Shown one piece after another: positions 27,871 through 36,424 of a stretch of DNA of 64,000 nucleotides. The notes beneath the pieces were generated by a model. The model saw nothing but the letters and a program-made list of their open reading frames with translations, was not told the origin of the DNA and made no database searches. Within the stretch, counting starts at the first letter, position 1. Each line of letters starts with the position of its first letter. The position numbers and the translations under genes were made by a program. Source of the DNA: Roseateles sp. (lineage in GTDB: Bacteria > Pseudomonadota > Gammaproteobacteria > Burkholderiales > Burkholderiaceae_C). The DNA is taken from positions 124,001-188,000 of the forward strand of contig JAFALK010000037.1 of NCBI GenBank assembly GCA_019234295.1. Reading direction: 5' to 3'.

Positions 27871-29127
27871 TCAGGCCAGGGTGAAGTAGAAGCGTGCGCC
27901 CTGGCCGGGCTCGGACTCAGCCCACACGTCCCCGCCATGGCGGCGCACGATGCGACGTACCGAGGCCAGGCCGATGCCCGCGCCCGGGAAATCGCTGTTG
28001 CTGTGCAGGCGCTGGAAGGCGTTGAAGAGACGGTCCGCGCTGGCCATGTCAAAGCCCGCCCCCTGATCCACGATCACGAACACGCGCCGCCCGCCCTGCT
28101 GGCGCTGCTCAAAGCGGATGCGCGTGCACTCACAGCCGGCGCTGTACTTCCAGGCATTGCCCAGCAGATTCTCCAGCGCGATGCGCAGCAGCACGGGATC
28201 GCCCTCGGCCACCAGGCCTGGCTCGACCAGAAGCTCTGTAGCACGTGGCGGTGCCCCCTCGCGAAGCTCCTCGAGAATGGCCTGCGCCAGCGCAGAGAGC
28301 TCCACACGCTCCCGGACCAGCGGCCGAACCGAGAGCTGGGTCAGCGAAAGCAGCGCATCGATCATGCCCTGCATGCGCCCAGCGGCACCGAGCACACGTT
28401 CCACATGATCAAGGCCACGCGGATCGAGCTGAGCCCCGTAGTCTTCCTTGAGGATCCGGGCAAAGCCCTCGACCACGCGCAGCGGTGCGCGCAGGTCGTG
28501 TGAGATCGTGTAGCCGAAGGCGGCCTGATCGGCCTGCGCGCGGTCGTCACAGATGCGCTCCGCCGTGCCCACATAGCCTGCGAAGCGCCCCTGCCCGTCG
28601 GTGCAGGCCACGCCGCGCAGCATCCACTGCGCGCCCGAGGCCTCGCGGGCCGGAATGCCGTCGAAATCGCGATGGGCAGCCAGAGCCGAACGCAGCTCGC
28701 AATCACCCGGGCTATCGAAGCGCTCGAGCAGGGTCTGCGTGACCGCGTGCCCGACCCAGGACGAGGCCGGCACGCGCTGCGGCGCCTGCCAGCGCACGAG
28801 GTGGTGATCGGCGTCGGTGGCCCATTGCCAGTCGCGCTGCAGCCTCGCTGCGACCTGCAACTGAGAACGCGCCTCGCGCAGCAAGATCTCATATTGGCGG
28901 CGCATCAACACACCGCCGAAATGCCAGGCCAGGCCCGCCACCACGGGCAGGAGCAGCACCGTTAGCAGCAAGGCCACCAGCAGGGGCGCGCTGGCGGCGT
29001 CGTCATGCAACAACAGCACCGCGAGGGCCATCACGGCCAGGCTCAGCGTCAGCGCGATCACCTGGGCACGCCGGGAAAGCGCGCGCGCAGCGGGTCCGGC
29101 ATCGCTCAGACTGTTCATGGCGGCCAT
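27871..29127 (-). CDS. membrane sensor histidine kinase
   Basis: A 418-residue sensor kinase with two hydrophobic segments (about 22-40 and 46-70) and a very short periplasmic link. A PAS-like region lies at about 95-195, then a HisKA domain with phosphoacceptor His210 in the ISHDLRAPL motif of phytochrome-like kinases. The HATPase domain has N box ENLLGNAWKY (319-328), G1 DQGAGFD (354-360) and G2 GAGIGLA (382-388). No receiver is attached. It is convergent with the HDOD gene and divergent from the Hpt gene (184-base gap), so a phosphorelay with the neighbouring Hpt and receiver proteins is plausible but unproven. Confidence 0.9.
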   Translation of the reverse strand: MAAMNSLSDAGPAARALSRRAQVIALTLSLAVMALAVLLLHDDAASAPLLVALLLTVLLLPVVAGLAWHFGGVLMRRQYEILLREARSQLQVAARLQRDWQWATDADHHLVRWQAPQRVPASSWVGHAVTQTLLERFDSPGDCELRSALAAHRDFDGIPAREASGAQWMLRGVACTDGQGRFAGYVGTAERICDDRAQADQAAFGYTISHDLRAPLRVVEGFARILKEDYGAQLDPRGLDHVERVLGAAGRMQGMIDALLSLTQLSVRPLVRERVELSALAQAILEELREGAPPRATELLVEPGLVAEGDPVLLRIALENLLGNAWKYSAGCECTRIRFEQRQQGGRRVFVIVDQGAGFDMASADRLFNAFQRLHSNSDFPGAGIGLASVRRIVRRHGGDVWAESEPGQGARFYFTLA

Positions 29128-29311
29128 TGTATGTAGGCGACACGCTCAGCCGAAGCGCCCGGCCAGCGTGAACGAATCCGAAATCCGTCACGGGCCGCCG
29201 CACTGGGTGTGTAGCGCTCGCGGTACATTCCAAGCCTGAGCCCTTGGATCGACAATTCAAAATCTCAGGGCAAACGAAATCCTTCATCGCGACCCGCGCA
29301 GCCATCTCCTC

Positions 29312-29689
29312 ATGCATAACCCGCCGTCACTGCCCGAACCGCTCGATGCGGATGCGCTGGCGCGCCTGCGTGAGCTTGATCCGACCGGCGCCAACAAGCT
29401 GGTGGAGCGCGTGATCCAGGCCTACCTGGCTTCGCTCGAGCGCCTCGTGCCCGAGATGCTGGCCGCACGTGAGCCGCTGGACTTCGGTCCGCTGCGTCGC
29501 GTCGCGCATACGCTCAAGTCCTCCTCGGCCAGCCTTGGCGCGCTGCTTCTTTCGGACCACTGCGGGCGCGTCGAGTCCATGGCGCGCGACGGCCTTTCTG
29601 CGGGCATCGTGGCCGAACTCGACGCGCTGCTGGCGGAACTGGAGCGTGTGCGCGCCGCCCTGACAATGATGCAGTCCTCTACGCCCTGA
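29312..29689 (+). CDS. stand-alone histidine phosphotransfer (Hpt) protein
   Basis: A 125-residue helical protein with the Hpt signature RRVAHTLKSSSASLGA, phosphoaccepting His66. It has no kinase or receiver part. It starts a plus-strand group with the REC-GGDEF-EAL gene 21 bases downstream, so the obvious partner is that receiver. The hybrid kinase that would feed it is not evident in the window, since the neighbouring kinase lacks a receiver domain. Confidence 0.88.
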   Translation: MHNPPSLPEPLDADALARLRELDPTGANKLVERVIQAYLASLERLVPEMLAAREPLDFGPLRRVAHTLKSSSASLGALLLSDHCGRVESMARDGLSAGIVAELDALLAELERVRAALTMMQSSTP

Positions 29690-29710
29690 GGCGCACGAAA
29701 CTTCCAAGCC

Positions 29711-31930
29711 ATGAACGCCATCGCCACCATCGTCGACGATCTGCCCGAGCAGCCCAAGGTGCTGCTCGTCGACGACGATGAGGTCAACCTCTTGATGACC
29801 GCGGCCGCGCTGCGCGAGCGGGGCTTTCAGATCGTCGAGGCCCAGAGCGGCCAGGAGGCCCTGGACAAAGTGGCCGAATGGTCGCCCGACATCATCGTGC
29901 TCGACGCCCTGATGCCCGGCCTGGACGGCTTTGAGACCTGCACCCGGCTGCACGCCCTGCCCGGCTTTGACGCCACGCCGGTGTTGATGCTCACCGGCCT
30001 GGACGACGAGGATTCCATCAATCGCGCCTATCAGGTCGGTGCCACCGATTTCTTCGTCAAGTCCACGCAATGGAGCTTGCTGGCCGGCCGCCTGCGCTAC
30101 CTGCTGCGCAGCTCGCGCACCCGCATTGAGCTCGAGCGCAGCAAGTCGCGCCTGGCCCGCGCCCAAGACCTGGCCCGCATGGGCAGCTTCGAATGGGACC
30201 GCGGCAACGGCTTCGCGATGGCCGCTGAGGCCCTTCGCGTCTTCGGACGTGGCCCCAACGATCCGCTCGACTTCGTCGGCGTGATGCGCATGGTGCCTGC
30301 CGGCGAGCGTGCCCTCTTCTTGCGCCTGCTTCGCGATGTGCTCACGCACAACTCGGTGCTGGTGACCGACCTGCCCGTGACCCTGCTCGACGGCCGCCAG
30401 CGCGTCGTGCACATCGAGGCCGAGCCCGAGTTCAACGAGCACGGCAACGCCAGCGGCTACAGCGGCGTGCTGCAGGACGTGACCGACCGCCGCCAGGCTG
30501 AGGACCGCATCCGCCAACTCGCCCATTTTGACTCGCTCACTGGCTTGCCCAACCGCCGCCAGCTGATCTGGCGCGTCGAGCGCGCGATCGAGCAGGCGCG
30601 CCGCGGCGGCCACGAGGTAGGCCTGCTGCTGATCGACCTGGACCGCTTCAAGGTCATCAACGACACCCTGGGCCACGCAGCCGGCGACGAGCTGCTGATC
30701 GAGGTCGGCCGGCGCCTGCGCTCCTGCGTGCGCCACTCCGACCAGGTCATGGAAGGCATGCTTGAATCCGTCGGCGGCCGGGCGCACCGAGCGCTCGAAG
30801 CCGTGGGCCGCCTGGGCGGCGATGAATTCGTGGCCCTGCTGCCCGAGGTCAGCGATGAGCGCGACGCGGCCCGTGTGGCGCAGCGCGTGCTCGACGTCTT
30901 GCGTGAGCCCATCTTCGTGGCCGGGCAGGACTGTTTCGTCACCGCCAGCGTGGGCATCGCCATCTTCCCGCGCGACGGCCAGACCATGGCCGACTTGCTG
31001 CGCAATTCCGACGTGGCCATGTATGCGGTCAAGTCGCAGGGCCGCAATGCCGCTGCGATCTACACGCCGCAGCTCGCCGGCCAGGGCCGCGAGAAGCTTG
31101 AGCTGGAGAGCGCGCTGCACAAGGCGCTGGAGCGCAACGAGCTCGTGCTGCACTACCAGCCCAAGATCGACGTGCGCGGCGCCCGCATGGTCGGCGCCGA
31201 GGCCTTGATGCGCTGGCGCCATGGCGACCGCCTCGTGCCGCCGGCCGAATTCATCCCGCTGGCCGAAGAGACTGGCCTGATCGTGCCCTTCTCCGAATGG
31301 GCGCTGCGCGAGGCCGCGCGCCAGGCCAAGGTCTGGCGCACGAACTTCGGCTTCGCCGAATCCATTGCCGTCAACCTGCCCAGCCGCCTGTTCGAGCGTT
31401 CCGATCTCGTCGAGCACATCCACCAGTGTGTGAGCGCCTACGGCGTGCCGCACCGCGCAATTCAGCTCGAGATCACCGAGAACAACCTGATGAAGGACCT
31501 GCAGAACGTCATCCCGGCTCTGCACCGCCTGAACGAGATTGGCGTGGAGATCTCCATCGATGACTTCGGCACCGGCTACTCCTCGCTGGCCTATTTGACC
31601 ACCCTGCCCATCTCCGAAGTCAAGATCGACCGCACCTTCGTGCGCGATCTGGGCATCACGCCGCAAAGCTCGGCCGTGGTCACGGCCATCATCGCCCTGG
31701 CGCGTGCACTCGGTCTTCGCGTGATCGCCGAGGGCGTGGAAACGCTGCGCCAGATGGAAGTGCTGCATCGCCTCGGCTGCAGCCAGATGCAGGGCTTCCT
31801 GTTCAGCAAGCCGCTCCCGGCCGAGGAACTCGAGCAGTGGCTCACCAGCACCGTGCTGCCTCGCAAGGCACCGTGGATGCAGGAGCTACCCGAGGTGGAA
31901 AGCAGCTTCCCGCCGATGTTCAAGGCCTGA
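29711..31930 (+). CDS. response regulator with PAS, GGDEF and EAL domains
   Basis: A 739-residue cytosolic c-di-GMP enzyme. The receiver (about 15-130) has acidic residues DDDE and phosphoacceptor Asp65, with Lys117. A PAS/PAC-like region (about 145-265) is followed by a GGDEF domain with intact GGDEF at 369-373 and an EAL domain with EALMRW from 497, DDFGTGYSS and EGVET. Both catalytic sets look complete, so it could make or degrade c-di-GMP depending on phosphorylation. About 20 extra residues (344-364) sit just before the GGDEF loop. The product presumably feeds YcgR (58911-59651). Confidence 0.93.
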   Translation: MNAIATIVDDLPEQPKVLLVDDDEVNLLMTAAALRERGFQIVEAQSGQEALDKVAEWSPDIIVLDALMPGLDGFETCTRLHALPGFDATPVLMLTGLDDEDSINRAYQVGATDFFVKSTQWSLLAGRLRYLLRSSRTRIELERSKSRLARAQDLARMGSFEWDRGNGFAMAAEALRVFGRGPNDPLDFVGVMRMVPAGERALFLRLLRDVLTHNSVLVTDLPVTLLDGRQRVVHIEAEPEFNEHGNASGYSGVLQDVTDRRQAEDRIRQLAHFDSLTGLPNRRQLIWRVERAIEQARRGGHEVGLLLIDLDRFKVINDTLGHAAGDELLIEVGRRLRSCVRHSDQVMEGMLESVGGRAHRALEAVGRLGGDEFVALLPEVSDERDAARVAQRVLDVLREPIFVAGQDCFVTASVGIAIFPRDGQTMADLLRNSDVAMYAVKSQGRNAAAIYTPQLAGQGREKLELESALHKALERNELVLHYQPKIDVRGARMVGAEALMRWRHGDRLVPPAEFIPLAEETGLIVPFSEWALREAARQAKVWRTNFGFAESIAVNLPSRLFERSDLVEHIHQCVSAYGVPHRAIQLEITENNLMKDLQNVIPALHRLNEIGVEISIDDFGTGYSSLAYLTTLPISEVKIDRTFVRDLGITPQSSAVVTAIIALARALGLRVIAEGVETLRQMEVLHRLGCSQMQGFLFSKPLPAEELEQWLTSTVLPRKAPWMQELPEVESSFPPMFKA

Positions 31931-31933
31931 TCC

Positions 31934-33733
31934 ATGGCTGTCTCGCCCGCGCCCTCGCCCGCGCAACTCGCCAAGGCTGCGCTGCTGCGCCTGTCCAAGC
32001 AGCAGCTCGAACCCACCCCCGAGAACTACACCCGCGCCTATGCGCAGGAGTCCGGCACCGAGCCCGCCGTCGCGCTGCCCGAGCGCGCCCAGGCCGTGCT
32101 CGCGCGCTTGCTGGCGCTGGGCCTGGGCGGCCAGGCACGGCAAGACGTGGGCCAGCTCATCCGCGACGGCGCCTGGGACGATGCCCTGCGCCAGCTTGAC
32201 CGGCTCGAGTCCCCCGGCGAGGCCTGGTCGCAGGGCATCGCCAAGCTCGTTCGCGGCTTGGAGCGCGGCGGACGCAACTGGACGCTGGCGCGTAAGAAGG
32301 ACGCCGTTCTGCGCGTCAGCGAAGCCAACCGCAGCGATGCGAACCGTCTGCTGCACCGGCTCACCCAACTCGTGGCCAGTTGGGACGGTGATGGAGCTGA
32401 CAGCCATGTCGAAGAGGGCGAGGAGCCCCTGGACCGGGCCAGCCAGTTCCTCACACCCGAAGAGGCCGAGGCCAGCCTGCACGGCGCGCTCGAGCCAGCG
32501 CCGGGCGCACAAGGCACGCCCGACGGCACGCGTGACGCGGGCGCCTGGCCCGTGATCGGCGCGCACCTTCAGGCCACCGTGCGGCACGCCGTCGCCCACC
32601 CGAACAACCAGGCCGACGCCCTGCTGGCCGAACTCGACCTGGCCGAACAAGGCCTGCGCCGAGAAGGCCCCACGCCGGCTCGTGCCTTGCAAATCGAGGC
32701 CTTGTGCGCGCGCGCCCGCTACCTTCTGGACCATCGCCAGCACCTGTTCGGCGAACTCGGCCAGCTGTGCCGCGAACTCTCCGCCAGCCTCGTCGAGCTG
32801 TCCGAGGACGACTCCTGGGCACGCGGGCAAGCCGCTGCGATGAACAGCGCCATTGAACAAGGGCTCGGCGGACGCGGCGTGCGCTCGGTCAGCGAGCTGC
32901 TCGCCAGCACCCGCAAGCGCCAGGCCAGCCTGGCGCAAGAACGCACCCAGGCACGCGACGCGCTCAAGGGGCTGATCCACCAGATGTTGGCCGAGCTCGG
33001 CGAACTCGGCGAACACACCGACCGTTTCCAGAGCAGCGTGGGCCGCTATGCCGATGCCATCGAGAAGGCTGACAGCTTGCAGAGCCTGGCCGGCACCGTG
33101 CGCGAGATGGTCGAAGAGAGCCGCAGTGTGCGCGACCTCGTCCAGCAGACCCAGAGCCGCCTCACGCTCGAACACGAGAAGGCCTCTGCGCTGACGGCCA
33201 AAGTGCAATCCCTTGAAGACGAACTGCGCCAGCTCTCTAGCGAGGTGCAGACCGACCAGCTCACACAGATCGCCAACCGGCGCGGCCTCATCAAGGCCTT
33301 CGAGCAGGAGCAGGCCAAGTCCGAGCGCGAAAACTCGCACATCGCGCTCGCGCTGCTGGACATCGACAACTTCAAGAAGCTCAACGACACCCTGGGCCAC
33401 GCCGCCGGCGACGTGGCGCTGAAGTCCTTGGCCGCCCGCGTCTCTGGCCTGCTGCGCCCCGGCGACATGGTGGCCCGCTACGGCGGCGAGGAGTTCGTGC
33501 TGCTGCTGCCCGCCACGCCCATCGAGGAAGCCCAGCAGGTGCTCTCGCGCCTGCAACGGTCCCTGTCTGCCAGCCTCTTCGTGCACGAGGGCAAGGACGT
33601 CTTCGTGACCTTCTCCGCCGGCGTCACCCTCTACCGCACGGGCGAAACGCTCGAAGCGGCCCTCGACCGCGCGGACGTGGCCTTGTATGAGGCCAAGCAC
33701 ACAGGTAAGAACAGGGCTTGCGTGGCGCCTTGA
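31934..33733 (+). CDS. diguanylate cyclase with helical N-terminal region
   Basis: A 599-residue protein without membrane segments. The long N-terminal part (1-430) is mainly alpha-helical, ends in a coiled coil (about 320-430), and has no domain I can name. The C-terminal GGDEF domain starts at about 435 (DQLTQIANRRGLIKAF) and has the active-site loop GGEEF at 517-521, an accepted catalytic variant. It begins 3 bases after the preceding GGDEF-EAL gene, so the two are cotranscribed. A role in synthesising c-di-GMP is likely; what the N-terminal region senses is unknown. Confidence 0.9.
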   Translation: MAVSPAPSPAQLAKAALLRLSKQQLEPTPENYTRAYAQESGTEPAVALPERAQAVLARLLALGLGGQARQDVGQLIRDGAWDDALRQLDRLESPGEAWSQGIAKLVRGLERGGRNWTLARKKDAVLRVSEANRSDANRLLHRLTQLVASWDGDGADSHVEEGEEPLDRASQFLTPEEAEASLHGALEPAPGAQGTPDGTRDAGAWPVIGAHLQATVRHAVAHPNNQADALLAELDLAEQGLRREGPTPARALQIEALCARARYLLDHRQHLFGELGQLCRELSASLVELSEDDSWARGQAAAMNSAIEQGLGGRGVRSVSELLASTRKRQASLAQERTQARDALKGLIHQMLAELGELGEHTDRFQSSVGRYADAIEKADSLQSLAGTVREMVEESRSVRDLVQQTQSRLTLEHEKASALTAKVQSLEDELRQLSSEVQTDQLTQIANRRGLIKAFEQEQAKSERENSHIALALLDIDNFKKLNDTLGHAAGDVALKSLAARVSGLLRPGDMVARYGGEEFVLLLPATPIEEAQQVLSRLQRSLSASLFVHEGKDVFVTFSAGVTLYRTGETLEAALDRADVALYEAKHTGKNRACVAP

Positions 33734-33895
33734 GGGGCGGGCCAGCATCTATCTCGTCGGGCAGCCAGACTGAGAGTAGCGCCGCCTGGCGCTCCCAACG
33801 ATGCAGGCTTCGGATGCGTGGCCGCGGCCTGGAACTTTTTGGCTTGGCTGCGCATACTGGCCTTGGCATCTCAACCCACCCGCTTGGACCCGACG

Positions 33896-34270
33896 ATGGA
33901 CCACAACGCCCTGCTCGAAGGCTCCTGCCACTGCGGCCGTGTGAAGCTTCGGCTGCCATCGATCCCCGAGCAGGGCACGCGCTGCAACTGCTCGCTCTGC
34001 CGCCGGCTCGGCACGGTGTGGGCCTACTTCCCGCTGCGCACGGTTCACATCGAAGGCCATCCGGAGCACACGCAAGACTACGTCCAGGGCGATCGCACGC
34101 TGCGGACCATCCGCTGCAAAGGCTGTGGATGCGTCACGCATTGGGAGCTGGTCGATGCCGCGCCCGGCTCGCGGCACGGCGTGAACCTGAACAACTTCCC
34201 ACCGGCCCTGCTGGAGCGCATCCACATCCGGCGCTTTGATGGCGCCGAGAGTTGGACCTTCCTCGACTAG
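33896..34270 (+). CDS. GFA (glutathione-dependent formaldehyde-activating) family protein
   Basis: A 124-residue zinc-binding beta protein. The start at 33896 (MDHNALLEGSCHCGRVKLRL) is preferred because the upstream codons are hydrophobic without family similarity. Zinc cysteines are seen in CHCG, CNCSLC and CKGCGC, the GFA/Mss4-like pattern. The exact substrate is unknown, since most members are not proven formaldehyde enzymes. Its stop overlaps the stop of the convergent chemoreceptor gene. Confidence 0.88.
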   Translation: MDHNALLEGSCHCGRVKLRLPSIPEQGTRCNCSLCRRLGTVWAYFPLRTVHIEGHPEHTQDYVQGDRTLRTIRCKGCGCVTHWELVDAAPGSRHGVNLNNFPPALLERIHIRRFDGAESWTFLD

Positions 34271-35625
34271 AAGTTGAAGGCCAGCCTCAGCCCGCCCCAG
34301 TGCCGGCCGTCGACCGTGATCGGCGCGGCGGCTTCCTTGAGCAGCACGAAGCGGCCGCCGCCCATGTCGCGGCGGTAGGTCTGCAGCAGGAAGGGCTTTT
34401 GGTTGCGCGCCGAGGCCAGGCCGGTGCGATCGTTGAAGATGCGGCGGTAGCGGCTGTGGGCCGTGTTCCAGACCGTGTCGCCGGGGCGCTGGCGCTGGCA
34501 GTACTTGCGGTTGTGAGTGGAGACGTAGCCGTTGCGGTCGACAGCGATGCAGAACACCACCTTGTCGCTGAAGGACAGCAGTCGCTCCTGGACCTCTGGG
34601 AAGAGCCGGTCGGCCAGGGCATTGAAGGCGGTCTCGTGCTGGGCGGGCTCGGTCCCGGCGATGGGGCGGTACTGTTCGTCGAAGAGCTGGGCCGCGCTGA
34701 TCTCGCCACGGCGCAGCGCGTGCTCGAGAAGGCCCGAGATCTCAGCCGCGGCGTCCTGCACGGCGCGGATGAAAGGGGCGTCCTCGACCTCGCAGCCACT
34801 CTCGGCGATGGTCTCGATCAGGGTCTCCGACAGCGCCAGGAAGCGATCGCTGCCGGCAAAGGCCGTCTTGAGGCTGCTCATGGCCTCGCGCACCTCGCCA
34901 CCAAGTTCACCGGCGCGATCAAAGAGCGTCTGCACCGTACGGCTGCTGGCCTCGGCGCTGGCGGCGATGCGGCCCACGTCCTGCTCCACGGCGCCGAAGG
35001 CCTCGTGTACGGCGCTCTGGTGGCGGACGTCGCTCGAGAGTTCCCGGCTGAAGCGGTCCACCCGCTCGTTCAGCGAGGCGATGGCGCCGACGATGGCCTT
35101 GCTCGACGCCTCCACCTGGCCGGCCAGGGTCTTGACCGCATCGGCCACGACGCCGAAGCCGCGGCCCGCATCGCCGGCACGCTTGGCCTCCACCGAAGCG
35201 TTGAAGGCCACGAGCCGCGTCTGCAGCGCGATCTTGGTGATGTCGCCGGCGGCTTCCGACACCTGCTTGAGCGTGTGCACGATGCCGCCGACCTCGTCGC
35301 CGGCGCCGGCCAGGGCCTGGCGCGCTTTGTTCACTGCGACCCCGCTGGCCTGCGTGGCGTTACCGATCGCGTCCTGCGTCTGGCGCACGCGCTCCAACTC
35401 CTGCGCCAGCGCGTTCATGGCGTCCATCTGCTGCTGGACGACACGCTGCGTGTCCTCCAGCGCCCCGCGCACCTCGGCCGCGTCGCGGCCCAGGGTGGAG
35501 ACCGTCTTGGACAGCTTCTGGATGGCATCGACCGCGGCGGCGGCACCGCCGAAGTGATGTTCGGCCGCCCGCTCGACGCGAGGCTCGGCCACGGCGGGAT
35601 AGGCCCGCTGGGTGCCAAAACGCAT
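34267..35625 (-). CDS. soluble methyl-accepting chemotaxis protein with C-terminal sensor
   Basis: A 452-residue chemoreceptor with no membrane segment. The signalling hairpin is N-terminal (about 30-300), with its tip at ITKIALQTRLVAFNASVEAKRAGDAGRGFGVVAD. The C-terminal 130 residues (CIAVDRNGYVSTHN to GGLRLAFNF) look like a Cache/PAS-type sensor found at the C-terminus of some proteobacterial receptors. The order is therefore reversed relative to classical transmembrane MCPs. It lies downstream of fliA on the minus strand with 78 bases between. Confidence 0.88.
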   Translation of the reverse strand: MRFGTQRAYPAVAEPRVERAAEHHFGGAAAAVDAIQKLSKTVSTLGRDAAEVRGALEDTQRVVQQQMDAMNALAQELERVRQTQDAIGNATQASGVAVNKARQALAGAGDEVGGIVHTLKQVSEAAGDITKIALQTRLVAFNASVEAKRAGDAGRGFGVVADAVKTLAGQVEASSKAIVGAIASLNERVDRFSRELSSDVRHQSAVHEAFGAVEQDVGRIAASAEASSRTVQTLFDRAGELGGEVREAMSSLKTAFAGSDRFLALSETLIETIAESGCEVEDAPFIRAVQDAAAEISGLLEHALRRGEISAAQLFDEQYRPIAGTEPAQHETAFNALADRLFPEVQERLLSFSDKVVFCIAVDRNGYVSTHNRKYCQRQRPGDTVWNTAHSRYRRIFNDRTGLASARNQKPFLLQTYRRDMGGGRFVLLKEAAAPITVDGRHWGGLRLAFNF

Positions 35626-35674
35626 GAATCTGTCTCCGCCTGAATATTCAGCTATTTAGGCGCATAGTTTGCTC

Positions 35675-35692
35675 GCGAGGCTTTCGCCTCGC
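35675..35692 (-). terminator. hairpin between fliA and the chemoreceptor gene
   Basis: GCGAGGC (35675-35681) and GCCTCGC (35686-35692) form a 7-base perfect stem with a 4-base loop. No T tract follows in the minus direction, so it may weaken rather than stop transcription from fliA. A 12-base palindrome CTGAATATTCAG lies at 35640-35651, just before the chemoreceptor start. Confidence 0.3.
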
Positions 35693-35703
35693 TGACGGTG
35701 TGT

Positions 35704-36417
35704 TCACCAGTCGCGCAATTTCACCCGCAGCCGCGCAATGGCCTGGCTGTGCAGCTGGCACACGCGCGATTCCGTGACCTTGAGCACGGCCGCGATCTCC
35801 TTGAGATTCATGTCGTGCTCGTAGTACATGCCCATCACGAACTGCTCGCGCTCGGGCAGGTTTTTGATGGCAAGAACCAGGGCGCTGCGCATGCGCTCGT
35901 CCGAGAGGCGCGCCACGGGGTTGGCACTGTGGTCGGCCACGTGGCGGTCGAGATAGTCGTCGCCGTCTTCGCCGCCGCTCATGTCTTCCAAGTAGACGAG
36001 CTGGGTGCCGCGCACCTTGCCCAGCAGCTCCTGGTACTCAGCCAGGGGCAGGCCCATCTCGGCGGCGATCTCGCTCTCGATCGGCGCGCGGCCGAGCTTT
36101 TGCTCGAGCCTGTGTACGGCGGTCTCGATCTCGCGCTGCTGCTTTCGCGTGCCGCGGCTCATCCAGTCGCCGCCGCGCAGCTCGTCCAGCATGGCGCCGC
36201 GGATGCGCTGGGTGGCGAAGGTCTCGAACTGCACGCCCTGCTCGGCGTCGAAGCGCGAGAGTGCATCGGACAGGCCGATCAGGCCGACCTGGATGAGATC
36301 GTCCACTTCCACATTGGCAGGCAGCTTGGCAATCATCTGATGCGCCAGGCGCCGCACGAGCGGACTGTACTGACGGATCAGATCCGAGTTGTCGAGGCGA
36401 CCTTTGGCGGTGTACAT
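35704..36417 (-). CDS. fliA: flagellar sigma factor FliA (sigma-28)
   Basis: FliA directs RNA polymerase to late flagellar and chemotaxis promoters and is held by FlgM. The start at 36417 (MYTAKGRLDNSDLIRQYSPLV) gives 237 residues, the usual size; longer upstream starts would overlap the FlhG-like gene. Region 2 (VRRLAHQMIAKLPANVEVDDLIQVG), region 3 and region 4 (LKEIAAVLKVTESRVCQLHSQAI, a helix-turn-helix) are all present. It is the last gene of the flhB-flhA-flhF-flhG-fliA operon, 7 bases after the FlhG-like gene. Confidence 0.97.
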   Translation of the reverse strand: MYTAKGRLDNSDLIRQYSPLVRRLAHQMIAKLPANVEVDDLIQVGLIGLSDALSRFDAEQGVQFETFATQRIRGAMLDELRGGDWMSRGTRKQQREIETAVHRLEQKLGRAPIESEIAAEMGLPLAEYQELLGKVRGTQLVYLEDMSGGEDGDDYLDRHVADHSANPVARLSDERMRSALVLAIKNLPEREQFVMGMYYEHDMNLKEIAAVLKVTESRVCQLHSQAIARLRVKLRDW

Positions 36418-36424
36418 CAAGATA

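Noticed and set aside
29327-31768. 813-codon open frame on the minus strand
   Set aside because: It is antisense to the REC-PAS-GGDEF-EAL gene, whose domains are unmistakable. The product is Gln/His/Ala/Leu-rich without domains, a typical shadow in GC-rich coding DNA.
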